A stretch of DNA of 64,000 nucleotides from Eutrigla gurnardus (GCA_963514095.1 OY741285.1:15670820-15734819); one strand, 5' to 3'; shown: positions 49,550 to 63,110, counted from the stretch's first letter. The notes: generated by a model from the letters alone, not told the origin. Program-made: numbers and translations.

Positions 49550-52500
49550 CTACTCGGCCTTGGACCCTTTGGCCCCGGAGGAGCCTCTGAGGTAGGTGTT
49601 GTAGAAGAACAAGGCAAAGAGGACCAAGTAGCTGAGGTACATGAGGAAGCCCCATGCGATGTTGTCCATGTACGACGGACAGTGCACCTCGTGCATCCAG
49701 TGGTACACCAGACCCAGGACCGCCAGGCCCATCACCATCTGTAGGATCTGGGTGGCCGTGATGATCATGGCGCAGGGCCGGGGCACCCGCAGGCCGGCGG
49801 CCCGTGCCGCGTAGTAGGTGTACATGAGCGAGTGGACCACGTAGTTCATGGTCATGAACCAGCCGCCGCCCGCCACCTGGTCCTTGTAGGAGTACCAGGA
49901 GTAGAGCAGCACGGTGATGTGGTGGTACCAGTGCAGGAAGATGAGGCGCTGCTTCCGCAGGACGATGAACACCGTGTCCCCTGAGACAGGAAGCCAGCAC
50001 ACACAAGAAACCTCAGTACTTTAACATGGGATGGCAGTTTCTGTAGCCGGACACCTTCAACCAGCAATTAACTGGTTCGTTTTTAAGAAGAACAGAGTCA
50101 TCTCTCTCTAAAAACATATGTCCAGCACAAATGTTTGTCTATGTTAAAAAGGTGTATACTGCACTATGAGCACACATAAATAACACTTTCTTGCTAGAAA
50201 GAAGTCTGCAAGAAAACATGAGCAGTCACGTGATCAGACGGGCTGTTAGGACCTGAGATAAACAACGTACAGGTCTTAAACATGCTGATGAAGATGATCT
50301 TCCTGTCTGCAGCTGAAGGAAACACTGTACATATCAATCATCCACTAATGGGATTTTCTTGCCATCTCAGCAATCTGCCTCCGTTTCCCAGAGAGACAGC
50401 GACGCTGTCCAGAGGAGCAGCTCCGAAGATAATGGTTTGCTGATCAATTTACTGGAAAGTTTAAGTGCTGCAAGGAGACTGAAACTATTTGGTCACTGAA
50501 GGATAAAGTTTGTGTCCGTCGATGAAAGGAAAGCTAATCTTCTCTAATCATTTAGGAAACGTTTTTATAGATAACCTGGTAAATGTCACGCTAAATTCCT
50601 GGGTAGGCATGATGGAAATATATGAAAATGTCATATTCACTTCACTACCATGACAGAGCTAGAAAGCTTTTCCAAGTCACTCGTGACGATATTCACTCTT
50701 ATCCCAATAACATAACATAAATTCAGATTCGACCAATTGTGATTTTGTTTGGATATTTGTTTTAGTCACGATCTTTATAATCCTATATCGTCCCATCTCT
50801 ACTCCCAGGTAGCATTGATTTGGAGATGTGCCGGTCAGGAAACTTCTAAACATGCAGATTCAAATCTGGTTAGACGTTGTTGAAAAGTAGACCTCCCTAT
50901 AAAGTATCATTTCTACTTCTGGGTTATTGGAACCTGTTTGACATTGATCTGTTGACATCTGCGGGTCTGTTGACCTACAACACACATCACCTCACACTTC
51001 AGCGGCTCCTGACACATCAAACAGAGAGTTAGAGGAGCCTCACCCAGCTCGGGGGCCTTGCTGAGGACGAAGGCGTAGGCCCAAAATTTGCTGACGGGGG
51101 CGCTGTAGAAACTGTTGTCACACACCGACTGTCTGAAGCCGCTGGTGGTGAGGATGTGCAGCATGTACACTCCAGTCCGCAGGGCTCCGATGATACTGCA
51201 CAGAGAACCACAAGTCAGTGTTGAAATCACAAACAAACAACACAAACCTCATTTTATTGGAGATGCACCACTGAAAAGCTAACATCCCTGCATGAATGAA
51301 TCACACTTACATTTCCTGTCTATCGGCTACAACAGAAACCATTCAGTGAGTGGAGCGCTGCAGCAGTCTGGACTGCGACTCACCTGAAGATGGCGAGGCT
51401 GAGTGACCACAGCACCAACGGGCGTCGCAGGTTCAGCTTCGGCCGTTCCCTCATGAAGTGCTGACCGCCGAATACGAGCGCAGCATACAGGCCACAGAAC
51501 ATGAATGCTTTGCTCCTGTGGATGAGAAAACGCACCGTGATAGACCCTTCTCCAACCGGCATCATCAAAAATACGTGGAAGCCCGTTGGCAACAGAAGTG
51601 AAGGTGTTTCAGTTTAACAAGTGACCGCGTTCACTGGTGACACTCGGCCGAATTAATCCATCGTTGCTCATAGGAGCTGACGTATAGTGAACGGCTGGCA
51701 TAGATAATAAATGGAGTTGTATTTAACATTGATTAAACGCCTTTACAAGTTGGTGTTTACAACAGATGCCGTTGCTACGAGCAACTGTGGAAGCATTATT
51801 ACACGGATGAAGCACCGTCCGGGACGAATTCATGACATGACGCAACTATCTGCTAACCTTGTAAACACGTGACAGGATGCACATGTTCCTCCACACTATA
51901 AATTAAAAACGGCTTGGTTTTTATAAAACCCAGCCTTCAGCCTTATACTCATCCAGATGTATAATCATAGCAAAGGATTAACAGATTAGTTGTTGACACA
52001 CTGACTGAGAGATGAGGCCATTTTAACCAGCCTCTGCTCCCACCTGACTCATCAACAACCCACATAACTGTGATCGACATCATTCAAACAGAACAAGCTC
52101 AAGCGTGGGAATGGTGAAGAATAAGATTGTGTTCACCGTGAAGCTGCTGTAGGAATGAGAACCTGATTTTATTTAATTTTTTTAAATCTGCATGATATTC
52201 TCTGTGGTGCTGTGCGTGTGTCTGAGGTGGTTTGGGAATACACCAGATGACTAATCCAGATTGGCACAATACATATTAGGCCGAGTAGATGCTGCTTGAC
52301 CCAGTTAATGCTACAGGGGGGTTTTAGTAGCTGGGTCATTCCGTGTCATTTCATCAAATTTTGAAAATCTTCCCACCTGACCATCTCAGAATGTCCTGAA
52401 AAAATTCAAGTACAAAGACACACTTGTTAATAGGACAAATCCAAAATATTAGGTCTCTACTGTCAATAGTTTTCTCATGAAACATCATTGAATGAAGGGT

Positions 52501-55500
52501 AGTTTAGACAGTTTTTGGCATCATGCTCTGAAAAGCCATTTTTAAACAGCAATATCTGGAAAACTATCTCACCTGTGGCCTTCAAAATTTCTACAGTGTA
52601 TATCTCCATTGTAGCCTCCAGACTTGGAATATCGGGGGTGTAGCTCAATGATAACCTAGTATGGTAGGTACTTAAAATGTGGCTTGTTGAAATAAAGTAG
52701 TACATTTGAAGGATGGCTGAGCTTTGCAGATAAAAGACTTCTATCACTTCTGCCTCTATCTCTGGTGTTAGCTTAAACATTCTACAAAATATGGTTTCTC
52801 TTAGATGATTAGTTTCACAGATATTAAGGCTCAAATACGGAAGTAAACACATCTTTGCCCAACTTCAGAGTCATATTCCAAAAAACTGACAACACGTATC
52901 AGGTCCAAACTTCCTTTTTTTTGAAAGATCATATTCTTGTTAAAATCATATATTAAAAAATCAGGAGGGAGTTTTGCCTCATTTTGTCGCAGTGATTTTT
53001 TAAAATCCTGATATTGGTGGGGTTTCTGTGGCCGGTTTTGGTACTGCATGTCCTAACAGCCTACTTGTAAACATCACAGGAGGGCAATTCAATTGTGTTT
53101 TTTACCATTTACCAAAGACTTACATGTGACTAAATGCTACTGATAAATTTAGCCTTACGAAAACATTAAAATGTAGCACAGTTGTAGTTACAGAGGCAAT
53201 ACGTCCTTGAATGTGAGTTAAACATGCTGAAAGCAGCTTTTAATGTCTTGAACCATGAACAAACATAGCATAATATTGAAGACTGTACATTTTGTCATAC
53301 TTTAAGTATATAAATTACACAACCAAATCAAATAATCTTAATTTGAGCATAAAGATTTTACATTACAGTACAAAAGTCTCCAAAGTTTGATATTGAATAA
53401 CGGTTTGTCTCTATGCTTATATTGCTGTTTAAAAATGGCTTTTCAGAGTATGATGCCAAAAACTGTCTAAACTACCCTTCATTCAATGATGTTTCATGAG
53501 AAAACTATTGAGAGTAGAGACCTAATATTTTGGATTTGTCCTATTAACAAGTGTGTCTTTGTACTTGAATTTTTTCAGGACATTCTGAGATGGTCAGGTG
53601 GGAGGCATTTGATGAAATGACACGGAATAACCCAGCAGTTCCCAGTCCAAACATGTCGAGTCGGGGAAAACCTGCCCAAAGCCGTCAGTATATTGTGATA
53701 TATATTTAAAAAGGTTAAACTTACAATCGATTTATTCTCGATTGAGTTGATGGTTATTTCTTTCAAATGTCTTTCAAAATCTCATCAGGCGTTAAAGGTG
53801 ACAAAGACCAAGAGGAAACCGTGCAAGGACCAAGGACAGTTATACCTGCGTTTTCTCTCTGGAGTCTGCTACCTGTTTAACAAAACGCCTGAACATGATT
53901 AATACCGTTTTTTATTATTTATGTGTTATTTGCATCTACCGGTATACTTATTGATATTCTGAATATGATTATATAATATTATTATTATGCTGTCTTTTGA
54001 ACACTAGTTAGTATTTGTTAGGCTAAATGTTTTGGGGAGAAATTTTAATTATATACATTTGGACTGTGGCACCATTAAAAGCCAGTCAGATTTGCACATT
54101 GAAACACATGTTCCCTTGGCTGCATCCTATTGGTCAAAAGTTTGCTGTCTCTGATTGGACTTTGTAACCAGAAGGCTATTGCACAAAAGCAGAATTTCAA
54201 TAGCCAGGATAAACTGACTAGCTGGGTTCAACGTACCCTAGTGAGAGTAGCCTGGTTTTATCGGTTGCACAAAGGCGAAACCAGGATGAGGAACTGCGAC
54301 TACGTCAAGCCAGGTGCAACTAATCCTGGAAAGTGCATGCACACGGCTTTCTCAACTAGACCCCGAGATCCATCACTGATTCACTGATGCAATCCCAAAT
54401 TCACCATGATGACAACGCGTGCTGCGTACTTTTCACAAACTGAGCACAAGCTTTTGATGTGCTCAGTTTGTGGAGGTCAAGTACCTCCGTAAAAAGAAGT
54501 ACTGTGGCTAAATGAACCAGAGGGGGGCTCACAGTCTGGTTATCGGACCAGTCCGTCTTAAACTGAACAATATGAACAGCTTCATGTGAACATAATTATA
54601 ACTGTGACTATGACGCTCTAGAATTAACTAAAATGTCTGAATAAAGTCTGAATTAATGTAAAATAATAGTCACAGTGTTTAAATAATGACAGCAGGCTAC
54701 TCCACTGGATGGTAATATGTAACGAGCAGTGGAATAACTGCAATGAACATGTTGGTTTCCCAACGAAGTTACTGAGATACAGATAAGATTGATATATCCT
54801 GGCTGTTAGCCTGGAGCAGGCTAGCTCCACAGGATAAGTCTCCATGGTAACTTATGCCATAACATATACAACATGCTTTGTGCAATCCGGTCACGGACAA
54901 GTTCAGCCAGGATGACTGGGTTACGCTGGTTTACGATCGACAGTTTAGTGTAGAGAAGAAGATACTGGTCAGAGAACAACTTCCCAACACTCCCAGTATG
55001 AATATGAGGAAGCTAACTGGGAGAAGTTGAAAATTATTAATTTATGAAGCGACTGTCGTATCAGAACGAGCCTGAAACTTTCAAAAGCTTGAGGTGCAAC
55101 TTTCTCTGAGCAGTCAATCACAACAGACCCAAGAATATAACTACGCCTGGAAAAATAGTTCCCTCGAACTGGATTTCTTACTGGAATTTGAGCTAGGAGG
55201 GGGATGTAACAACCCTAACTAAACTTGACAAACATTTTCAGGTACATTATGTAACGTTTATTGAATGTGGACAACACCAAACAAACAATCTCACAATATA
55301 TACAAAATAAAGCATTATTTACACTAGGTGGCCGATATAGTAACGCTGATGTGGTCCTTTAACGACTACATTCTGCAGGATGAGCTTGATGCATGAAGTC
55401 AAGTTGCACGAAGATGCAGCCTCATTTGACAGCTTACTCAGCTGAAGATGGTTTCACTCTCGTGGAAGTGAAGACGTAAAAAATGCGGTCCGCCTAGGTT

Positions 55501-55999
55501 TCCCTCTTGCAGTACAACATATTTTATAGGACAATGGCGGTTTTATTTGAGCTGTGATTCGAGCCTGCAGCTGTTTTAATTCGGACCCGGCCTGACCTTA
55601 TAGTCTACGGCAGGCAGGGTGATGAGCTTCAAGGACGTTTGACATTTAAGTCTGTTAAAATGGGATTATTAAGATAACTATACCTCATTCCATTTAGTTG
55701 TGTTTTAGCTTCGGATGCGACAGTAAAACGTACAAAATCAAATCACGTTAAGGTAGGGAGATGCGGCCGGTTTGAAAAAGGACACGAGGTGCAGACGGAG
55801 CCCCCCCACCAGTCTGTTCGGAGGGGAGGAGGACCAAGCCGACATTTTTTATATCATATATTTGTTAGCATTCCTGCTAAGCTAACGCCCCCCCGTGTAC
55901 ATACCAGTGTTCCTGCATCCATTCCAGGGCTCGTTGTTCATCGAAACGCCGCTCGAAATCGTACTCCTTCGGCGAGGAATTGAGCTCGGTCGCGTTCAT
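49550..55999 (-). CDS. elovl6l: Elovl6-like very-long-chain fatty acid elongase
   Basis: ER multi-pass 3-keto-acyl-CoA synthase; family members elongate C12-C16 acyl-CoAs with malonyl-CoA. Coding exons on the minus strand, in gene order: 55905-55999, 51384-51515, 51044-51195 and 49550-49980. All are in phase, giving 269 residues (human ELOVL6 265). The N-terminus MNATELNSSPKEYDFERRFD has a possible glycosylation site at N2. Family blocks are WAYAFVLSKAPELGDTVFIV, the histidine box HWYHH at 143-147, YSWYSYKDQVAGGGWFMTMN and a lysine-containing end KGSKAE, typical for ER retention in this family. FGGQHFMRERPKLNLRRPL suggests the fish elovl6l paralogue rather than elovl6. Intron 1 (4.4 kb) carries a DNA transposon. 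All catalytic features are intact. Confidence 0.95.
49981..51043 (-). other. elovl6l intron 3
   Basis: No element or nested gene was recognised; consensus GTGAGG donor and CTGTCTCAG acceptor. Confidence 0.7.
52330..53636. mobile_element. 1.3-kb DNA element with about 220-bp TIRs
   Basis: The left arm 52330-52558 starts GCTGGGTCATTCCGTGTCAT. The right arm 53418-53636 is its near-exact complement, ending CACGGAATAACCCAGC. The arms include CACCTGACCATCTCAGAATG and a block against AACTACCCTTCATTCAATGA. The interior of about 860 bases has minus-strand frames (52475-52852 and 52831-53049) without recognisable transposase motifs. Target duplication is unclear. It is non-autonomous, superfamily undetermined, in elovl6l intron 1. 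Confidence 0.85.
54120..55250. other. intronic sequence, possible decayed repeat
   Basis: ATTGCACAAAAGCAG (about 54178) and TGCTTTGTGCAATCCGG (about 54876) form a weak inverted pair, and CCAGGATAAACTGACTAGCTGG is mirrored by CAGCCAGGATGACTGGGTTAC. This is suggestive of a degenerate TIR element, but too diverged to bound. Confidence 0.3.
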
Positions 56000-56300
56000 T
56001 TTCTTTCCGCTTAAAATAAGTTTTCTGGAGGATTTTTTGGAGGCGCGTCAATAAACGTGATCGCGCCGAACCGGTCTTACTCGCAGGGGAGGGGGTACAG
56101 TCCCACTGCTGGTGCTTTATCGTATCCGGCTGTTGTAAACTGGTTTATCACCGGTTGGGGTCCGGTGAGACGGGAGGATGCGGCACCCAGTAAATGTACT
56201 TCCCCCCCACCGCCTCTCACTTTCCTCACTGCCGCTAGGCTAGCTAAAACGAAACGATGCTATTCCGGTTTGGGATTTCAAAATAAAAACCGCGTCGAAG
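56000..56300 (-). promoter_or_regulatory. elovl6l 5' UTR and promoter region
   Basis: CpG-rich sequence directly upstream of the start codon, with composition unlike the flanking AT-rich DNA. No TATA box at a plausible distance, so a CpG-type promoter is likely. The transcription start was not determined. Confidence 0.4.
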
Positions 56301-58244
56301 CTATGACGCAGCAAATGAGTGACATCCTTTTACAATGGAGGCCTCTGCTTGAGGTCAGGGCACATTGATACTCTGTAGATTTTGGAGTATTTTTATGGGT
56401 TCAGATACAAGAAAATAAGATGTTTTTTTAGAACTGTATATATAATTTCTATTCACAGTTTTCTACGTTGTGTTGAAATGTTATTTCGCTTGGGATAGAT
56501 AGTCATGTATGTCAAATGATGTTGAAAAATATTTTAAAATGTTGTGATTGTAATCTGTGAAAAAATCGTATGCACAGGCCAACACCAGAAGGTACTGCAT
56601 AAGTTGCAACTAATGACTTTAACTTTCATCGAAGTGGCAATTTTTCTTACAGTCAAAATAAAAACAAAACAAAACAGAAAGCACTTAAAAAAAACACAAT
56701 ACAAACAACATCATACAATACCATCAGTGATAGCATAATATAAAGCCCGCAGTTCACCCATTATTCATAGTTAAAACAAGATCACTTTCCTTCATTAACC
56801 AACAGTGTTGGCACATGAAACGATTATGATCATAGCTTTTTTTCGGAGTACTTGGGATTTTGTCTAAATGTCAGTGTGATGGCCTTTTTGTGTGACACAA
56901 ACATCCAAAAACTATAACTGGAGAGAAATCAGCTTTGAATATGCTGCCAATGATGCTGTAGTTAGTCTTTTTGTAAAATACTGTTTTGGTATTCTATAAA
57001 TAAACTGATTTAATACACTTGGTACAGTTTCTCAAATGCTTGTTTATTTTATTTTTTTGGTGGGGGGGTTAATGATTCAACAAGCCATTTGAAGACATCA
57101 TTTGGGCTCTATTTAATCCCTCGGGTATTTGTCATTATTTCTGACGTTTTATAAATTAAAAAGACTCTTAAAATATAATAAATTAATCAATAAATGGAAA
57201 GATAGTGATTTTTAATAAGAACTTTTATTGTGGAGGTAAACACATTCGTTTTCCGGTTCCTCGCGCTGTCACTGTGCTTGTATTGACGCAGTGAGAGCAC
57301 GTTCTCTTCCTTGAGTGTGAGGCGATGGAGGTGGAGGGGGCGTGGCTTGGCCGTGACGTTGCGTCACCAGTGAGTCCAGTATAGTCAGCTGGGACTTTGA
57401 GACACAACACTTTTTTTAATTATTTGAGTAAAATATCTCATAATTTTTTTTGCACCACCGTCAGAAATTATCTTGATAATAAATGTAAAAAAAATGTCAA
57501 CCAAAAAATGCCAAAAAACATGCTTTCATTCATTCTGATTCCAAATGTGAATCTCTGCTGGTTATTACTTTACAGTCTTCTATAATAATTAACTGAATAT
57601 CTTTGTGTGTTTAAACTTTTGTACATTTGAAGACGTCACCGTGGACTTTTGGGAAACCATGATGGGCATTTTTAAACACCAAATGATTCGTCGATTGTTC
57701 AGGAAAATAACCCTAAAATTAATTTGTTTCATGTATAAAATAAATCTCTCTGGGTTTTCCGACTTCCTTCCACACTCTAAAGACATGCAGGATGTGAATA
57801 GTTTAATTGGTGATTCTGAATTGCCCGTAGTTGTGAATATGAACGTGAATTCCCTGTGATAGACTGCCTGTCCTGCCTTCGCCCCCAATCTCAGTAACAG
57901 TCTCCTTATTTCTACCTGTAATTGCTTGAGCTGAATTAGCTCATTGATACTCTCATCTGTGCCAAAGGTGAGACAGTCACCTACATATGCAACACTTAGG
58001 TCTGTGATTACATAAGCAACTGATCGATCAGCTGTGTTGTGCAATTGACGTGTGTGGTAACATTAACTGTGACTTTGTGGACAATTTTGGGGAATCTGCA
58101 CGACTAAAAAGAGTAGAAGTAGTATATTGTGTATTCTATATATACTGTATGTCTGGTGTTGATATGTATTTTCACTGTGTATTTACTGTTGTAACAACAT
58201 TATTATAAAATTAATAATTATTCTAATAATCCATGACAGGAAAA

Positions 58245-58248
<4 letters not shown>

Positions 58249-58325
<77 letters not shown>
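58249..58325. repeat. (GA)n microsatellite
   Basis: About 75 bases of nearly perfect GA. Confidence 0.97.
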
Positions 58326-58331
<6 letters not shown>

Positions 58332-58818
58332 AGAAACACTAATTGAGTCTCACTGTCATCAAATTTCCATTAATTTTTTTTTATTTTTTATTCAGACTTG
58401 TGGCAGGAATTAATTTGAATTATGTCTCAAAAGAGTGAGACAATTATTAAACACATTTAATAGGATCATAAATAGACTGACATCAGTGGACATGTATAAT
58501 ATCACAGTATAGAAATAAACCTGCATTCAAGGTGTCACGTAAATGGAAAAGGACCGTGCTTGAGTAAATATACTTGATTACTTCTGTGAAGGTAATAGGT
58601 AAAGAATGAGCATTTAGGGCCACCTGCTGGCCGAAGCATGGAAGTGCGCCTCGGCTTGTTCATCCACAGCTGCCATGACAACAAGTATTACTGTCTTTCA
58701 TTTCTAGCTTCAGATTGGTTAACACACTTACACACGAGGTTCATCGAGTTATTGTGAGTCTGCAGAGTGAAAACAGCCAAACACTGACCACCTGGACTCA
58801 GCCTCACTGTCCTGCTGC

Positions 58819-58888
58819 AGTCCAGGTCCAGGTCCAGGTCCAGGTCCAGGTCCAGGTCCACATCCAGGTCCAGGTCCAGGTCCAGGTC
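58819..58888. repeat. (CCAGGT)n hexanucleotide array
   Basis: Eleven or so CCAGGT units with one CCACAT variant. It translates as alternating QV (plus) or DL/PG (minus) dipeptides; no gene is implied. Confidence 0.93.
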
Positions 58889-59920
58889 TCCCAGAGTCCT
58901 GCTGCCTGCAGGTGGCAGCCAAGAGCAGGAAGATCTTGGTCCAAAGCAGCAAGACTGAAACATCTTTGTGCTTCTTTTGCATCTATTTGTAGTCATTTTA
59001 TGTCTATTTGTGGTTGTTTTGCTCTCATTGTGGTTGTTTTCATGTGAGTGCAGTCTGTCTGTGTGTCTTTGCAGCTGTTTTGAAATGTATAAAATGTAAT
59101 ATCCTGCCTATAATGTAATAAACATGGGCAAAAAATATACCAGTAAGACTAACAGCAGCGTTACACCGGTTTCTGTCAGAGAGGATGTTTAGTGGAGACA
59201 GAAATATCAGCGCTTCACATGTGACAGTTACGGAAGCTGCCCGCTACATCATTTTGATCTCTAAATGATCAGTTTGCTTCCCGTCACTCGTCTGAAGAGA
59301 TTACAGCAGGAATTATTACGAACACAGCTGCTGTGATCTAAATGCTTAACGGTAAACTGGTGGCGATGCCTCGGGCAGGAAATGAGTCTGACAGATTAGA
59401 CAAGCATGAACATGAGCATCCAAACTGTGTTTTACCTAAATCCTGTATGTGTTACTTCATTCCCTCAGAGTGTTTCTTTATTAACATTCAGGTCACAGTG
59501 TTATGAAGAAGAGATAATTATCCAAAACAAACAACAACCAGGCGATTAAGAGGACGATGTGAGGACACTCGTGGACATCGAGGTGTCTCAGCATTACTGC
59601 CATCACACCAGGATGCCTTTATTTCCCCGAGGACGTCGGCGTTATTACCACGAAACGACAGCAGATTTGAATCATTTCTACCCCCAACCTGAATCTCTTT
59701 TAAATGTAACACAAAAATAAAAGCTATATGTTTGTATTTTCTGAATATTCTTCATTATGACTCAATTTAAAATGCTGTTTAATGTTCCTGCCTTGATAAC
59801 CAGCGGTGGAAAGTACTCTCCTTACTTTGAGCTACCTTTACTTTACTTGAGTATTACAAGTTTATGCTACTTTCTACTCTACTATCTGTAAATATTGTAC
59901 TTTTTCACATCCGATGAATA

Positions 59921-60480
59921 CAAGCGGCAGAGTGGCACCCTAAACAGCAACCGTACTGGATCTGGATCCATCTGAATTCTGGTGTGAAGCTGCTAACAAA
60001 GTTAGCTTTATGATTCAAGGTCAACTTTACAGCTTTAAGTCATCTTAGTACTGCATTGGTAGTGTGGTAGCGGCCTGTCAATCAGAAGGTAGCCCCGCCC
60101 CTAAAGCATCCCATGCTTTCTGGTCTGTTGTGGCCAACCTCCATTCTGAAAAGTGAAGTCAATCCTAAAGTGCCTTAAATTTGCATTCTTTCTGCTGACC
60201 ATCAGGGGGCGACTCCTCCCTGATTTGTAGTATCAGTAAACATTGTAAACATGAGTTTATGGTCTCAATTTCAAGTCTTCTTCAATCCAGCATGATGTTC
60301 CTTTAGTACATTATGGTCCATTTAAAGTCGCTATCATGCTACCGATGCAGTTAGCTTCTCGGATTACTTTTACTTTCACAACAGGATCCAAATGGATCCA
60401 AATATGGTCACTTCCTTCACTGGTTGCGAGATGGAGATCTCAAAGCTTAAAAACCAGTGTTCAAAAATCATCACCATGAC
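59921..60480. repeat. family A element with both inverted ends
   Basis: Plus-strand head part 59921-60130, inner segment in the orientation opposite to 33398-33990 (ends GACCATCAGGGGGC then ATTGTAAACATGAGTTTATGG). It closes with a reversed head (CCAAATATGGTCACTTCCTTCACTGGTTGC, about 60395-60425). The left edge is cut by a TACTT repeat (59803-59905). Confidence 0.8.
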
Positions 60481-60599
60481 TACCATGTCTTTTCTACCGT
60501 CTGAACATGTGACACTGCACATGTATATTTCATTTTAGACTGTGTTATGTCACTGTTTTTGCTCTTTTTTTAAAGATCCTTCTAACTGTCTTTTTTTAA

Positions 60600-60990
60600 G
60601 GTCAGGTGGGATTGATGAGGCCAGGACTTGACTTTCCAACTTGTTCCACCAGCAAGGAGGGAGGGACTGGGCATGCTCAGCCCGGTGGGGGGAGGGAGGG
60701 AGGGAGGGAGAGTGGAGGAGTTGAGAGGTCTGGGAGCTGAGGAGGACAGCAAAGACCCCGACGTGGATCAGTCCACTTCTTCACAGTATCGCGTCTGTTT
60801 CCCACCCTGACGTGAAACGGACCGTCGTCCCCCCTCGTCCTCCCCTGCTCCTCCCCCCTCCGTGCCCCCTTCACGCGACGCAAACACACCGGAGCTGGAG
60901 GAAGGAAGCGGATCAACGTGGACCGCAGTGTCTCGTCGGCAGCATCTCATCAGCAGCGGGAGGGAAAGTGCTGCAGCATCCCGCCTCCTG
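60600..60990 (+). promoter_or_regulatory. putative promoter and non-coding first exon
   Basis: GC-rich block with a (GGGA)n tract at 60690-60710 and many CpG sites, followed by a strong donor CTCCTG|GTGAGTAG at 60991. No coding exon was recognised to 64000, so this would be the start of a plus-strand gene extending past the window. There is no similarity evidence. Confidence 0.35.
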
Positions 60991-62682
60991 GTGAGTAGAC
61001 AACCTTCCCGCATCCTTCGACGTTTCTTCGCCTCGCTGCGGGTTTTCTGCGGTATTTTTTTTTTTGCTGCCTCGGATGAGATGCAGCGCGAAGGCACAAC
61101 TTGAGCCACGTAACTGCATCAGCGACACATGCAGACCTGTAGGATGCAGAGGAGGGGGAGAGAGAAGGGTCACCCACCATCACAAACAGACCCGCAAAGG
61201 GAAAAAGTTGGCTCTGGAGCGGTTTTTCCTCTGTGAGGTGAGTGCGGACGTGAGGAGCGTTCAGATAAGTTGGTCTGCACCTGGACTAGAGCACACAGGT
61301 GATGCAGACCTGCTGCGTCTCTAGTCACAGCTTCTAGACGAGGCAACACATGGGGGATCTACTTTATCAATATATTCATATTAATACATATAACCTTGAA
61401 TCAAAGTGATGTCCTACTGCAGTTTTATTTTTTCTCATGATTCAATTCGGTTTATCGCTTAAAGCACTCAGTGTAAACACACTTTTCTAGATTTTACATC
61501 AATTAAATCCTAAAACTAAACCATTTAAATCATATATTAATTGTTCAAGCAGGTTTTTTCAAGCCAACATGCTCTCGAATATGACTATAATTAGCATTAT
61601 TTTATGTTAGTAAAGTTTTCACAGAAACAAAGACCCTCCCAGGTAACCAGTTTTATTGATCCAGGTGTCGGGTATTTGACTGGATCAGATCTGGCCCCAG
61701 TAGCTGATGCAAAGCGGCTCTGTGGTGATAAATGACACTGCAGGAAAAGTGTCTTCTCTGCAGCTCACAGAGGACGGAGCTGCATGACGGGTTGGAGACC
61801 CTGTCAGATATATGAGCCTGAGAGCAGATCCCAGGGCAGCTGGAAGCATTTTGTCTTCATTTGTTGCAGTTTATGAATCCCCCATCAGGGACCCGGTCTA
61901 GACTCTGCCTCTGTAGTTTCAGTGAATGGACAGTGGGGGAAGAAAAAAAAAGAGTTGATTCTTCTCACCAAGCAAAACACACGGAAACGTCTCTCAGTGG
62001 AATCAGCTGCAGATGTCATGTTGCCTAAATGCATCATGGGTAGCCGATCACAGATCACTAAATTAGTTCAGAGGATGACAGGAGTAAAAAAGTTGAAGGC
62101 CAAGGTCAAAGGTCAAACCAACAACTTGTTCGACTTTACTACCTGTCTGATGCTTTCAAAAAAAGTCTCAGCTGTTACCTGAAACACGGAGTCACTGTAG
62201 TTTTCATCACGCAGGAGGAAGTGATGCGTTTGCTTGGGGACTATTTTCAGCTGTGGATGAACACACGATTGTTGGTCTGGTGAACATTCACAGCAGCAGG
62301 ATGTTTATTTTCCTGATAACTGGACTAAGAGCGTATTCAGGCCTGTAGTTAGTTGCTGATCCAATTCAGAGAGACATATTTATACACATGATATTCATAC
62401 ACATGTTGCACTTCATTTGTGTTCAGAATGCAATCAAGACAACGAAAACAGGAAAAAACCCAATACACCACGTGTTTGCAGACTATTTTGGGCGGTCAGA
62501 CTTTTGTGGGATGTTTGAATGTCCGGAAACATCTCGGAGTAGTCGCCCTGGTTACGTTCTTGTTAAAATCCCTCCGAAAAATGTTTCATCTTCGACAGCG
62601 TGTAAACACAATGCTTGCTTCATGAGCATGAGCTAAATCCTGGACGTAAACAAGAGGTAAAGGTAATTCGTCAACTGTTGCA

Positions 62683-63110
62683 ACAGTGCAGTAGTCTGCT
62701 TTACGTTAATATTTTTTAGTGACAGTGCAGTAGTCTGCTTAACAATAATATATATTTTGCGACAGTGCAGTAGTCTGCTTTACGTTAATATTTTTTAGTG
62801 ACAGTGCAGTAGTCTGCTTTACATTAATATTTTTTAGTGACAGTGCGGTAGTCTGCTTTACGTTAATATTTTTTAGTGACAGTGCGGTAGTCTGCTTTAC
62901 ATTAATATTTTTTAGTGACAGTGCGGTAGTCTGCTTTACGTTAATATTTTTTAGTGACAGTGCGGTAGTCTGCTTTACGTTAATATTTTTTAGTGACAGT
63001 GCAGTAGTCTGCTTAACAATAATATTTATTTTGCGACAGTGCAGTAGTCTGCTTTACAATGATATATATTTTGTGACAGTGCAGTAGTCTGCTTAAGAAT
63101 AATATATCTT
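62683..63110. repeat. 39/40-bp minisatellite, eleven units
   Basis: Unit GACAGTGCAGTAGTCTGCTT plus either TACGTTAATATTTTTTAGT (39 bases) or AACAATAATATATATTTTGC (40 bases). CAGTGC starts fall at 62684, 62723, 62763 and so on to 63077. The 40-base form sits at the second position and at the right edge; the left-edge and central units are the 39-base form. Confidence 0.95.

Larger units (their letters stand above)
56301..59802. other. intergenic between elovl6l and the 60.6-kb promoter
   Basis: AT-rich without supported genes. Holds a decayed piece of the 22127-type repeat at 57769-57900 (CTCTAAAGACATGCAGGATG), a (GA)n at 58249-58325 and a (GGTCCA)n-type minisatellite at 58819-58888. It also holds a scrap of the TTTTGT repeat at 58975-59045. 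A minus-strand AATAAAAG at about 57230 has no gene upstream that I recognise. Confidence 0.5.

Noticed and set aside
49473..50006. 177-codon minus frame overlapping elovl6l exon 4
   Set aside because: Alternate frame of the conserved elongase exon; His/Arg/Gly-rich shadow.
57225..57410. Possible minus-strand 3' exon with AATAAA
   Set aside because: No upstream exon, domain or splice signal supports it.
62683..63110. CRISPR-like array
   Set aside because: Contiguous tandem units with no unique spacers, in a vertebrate genome; it is a minisatellite.
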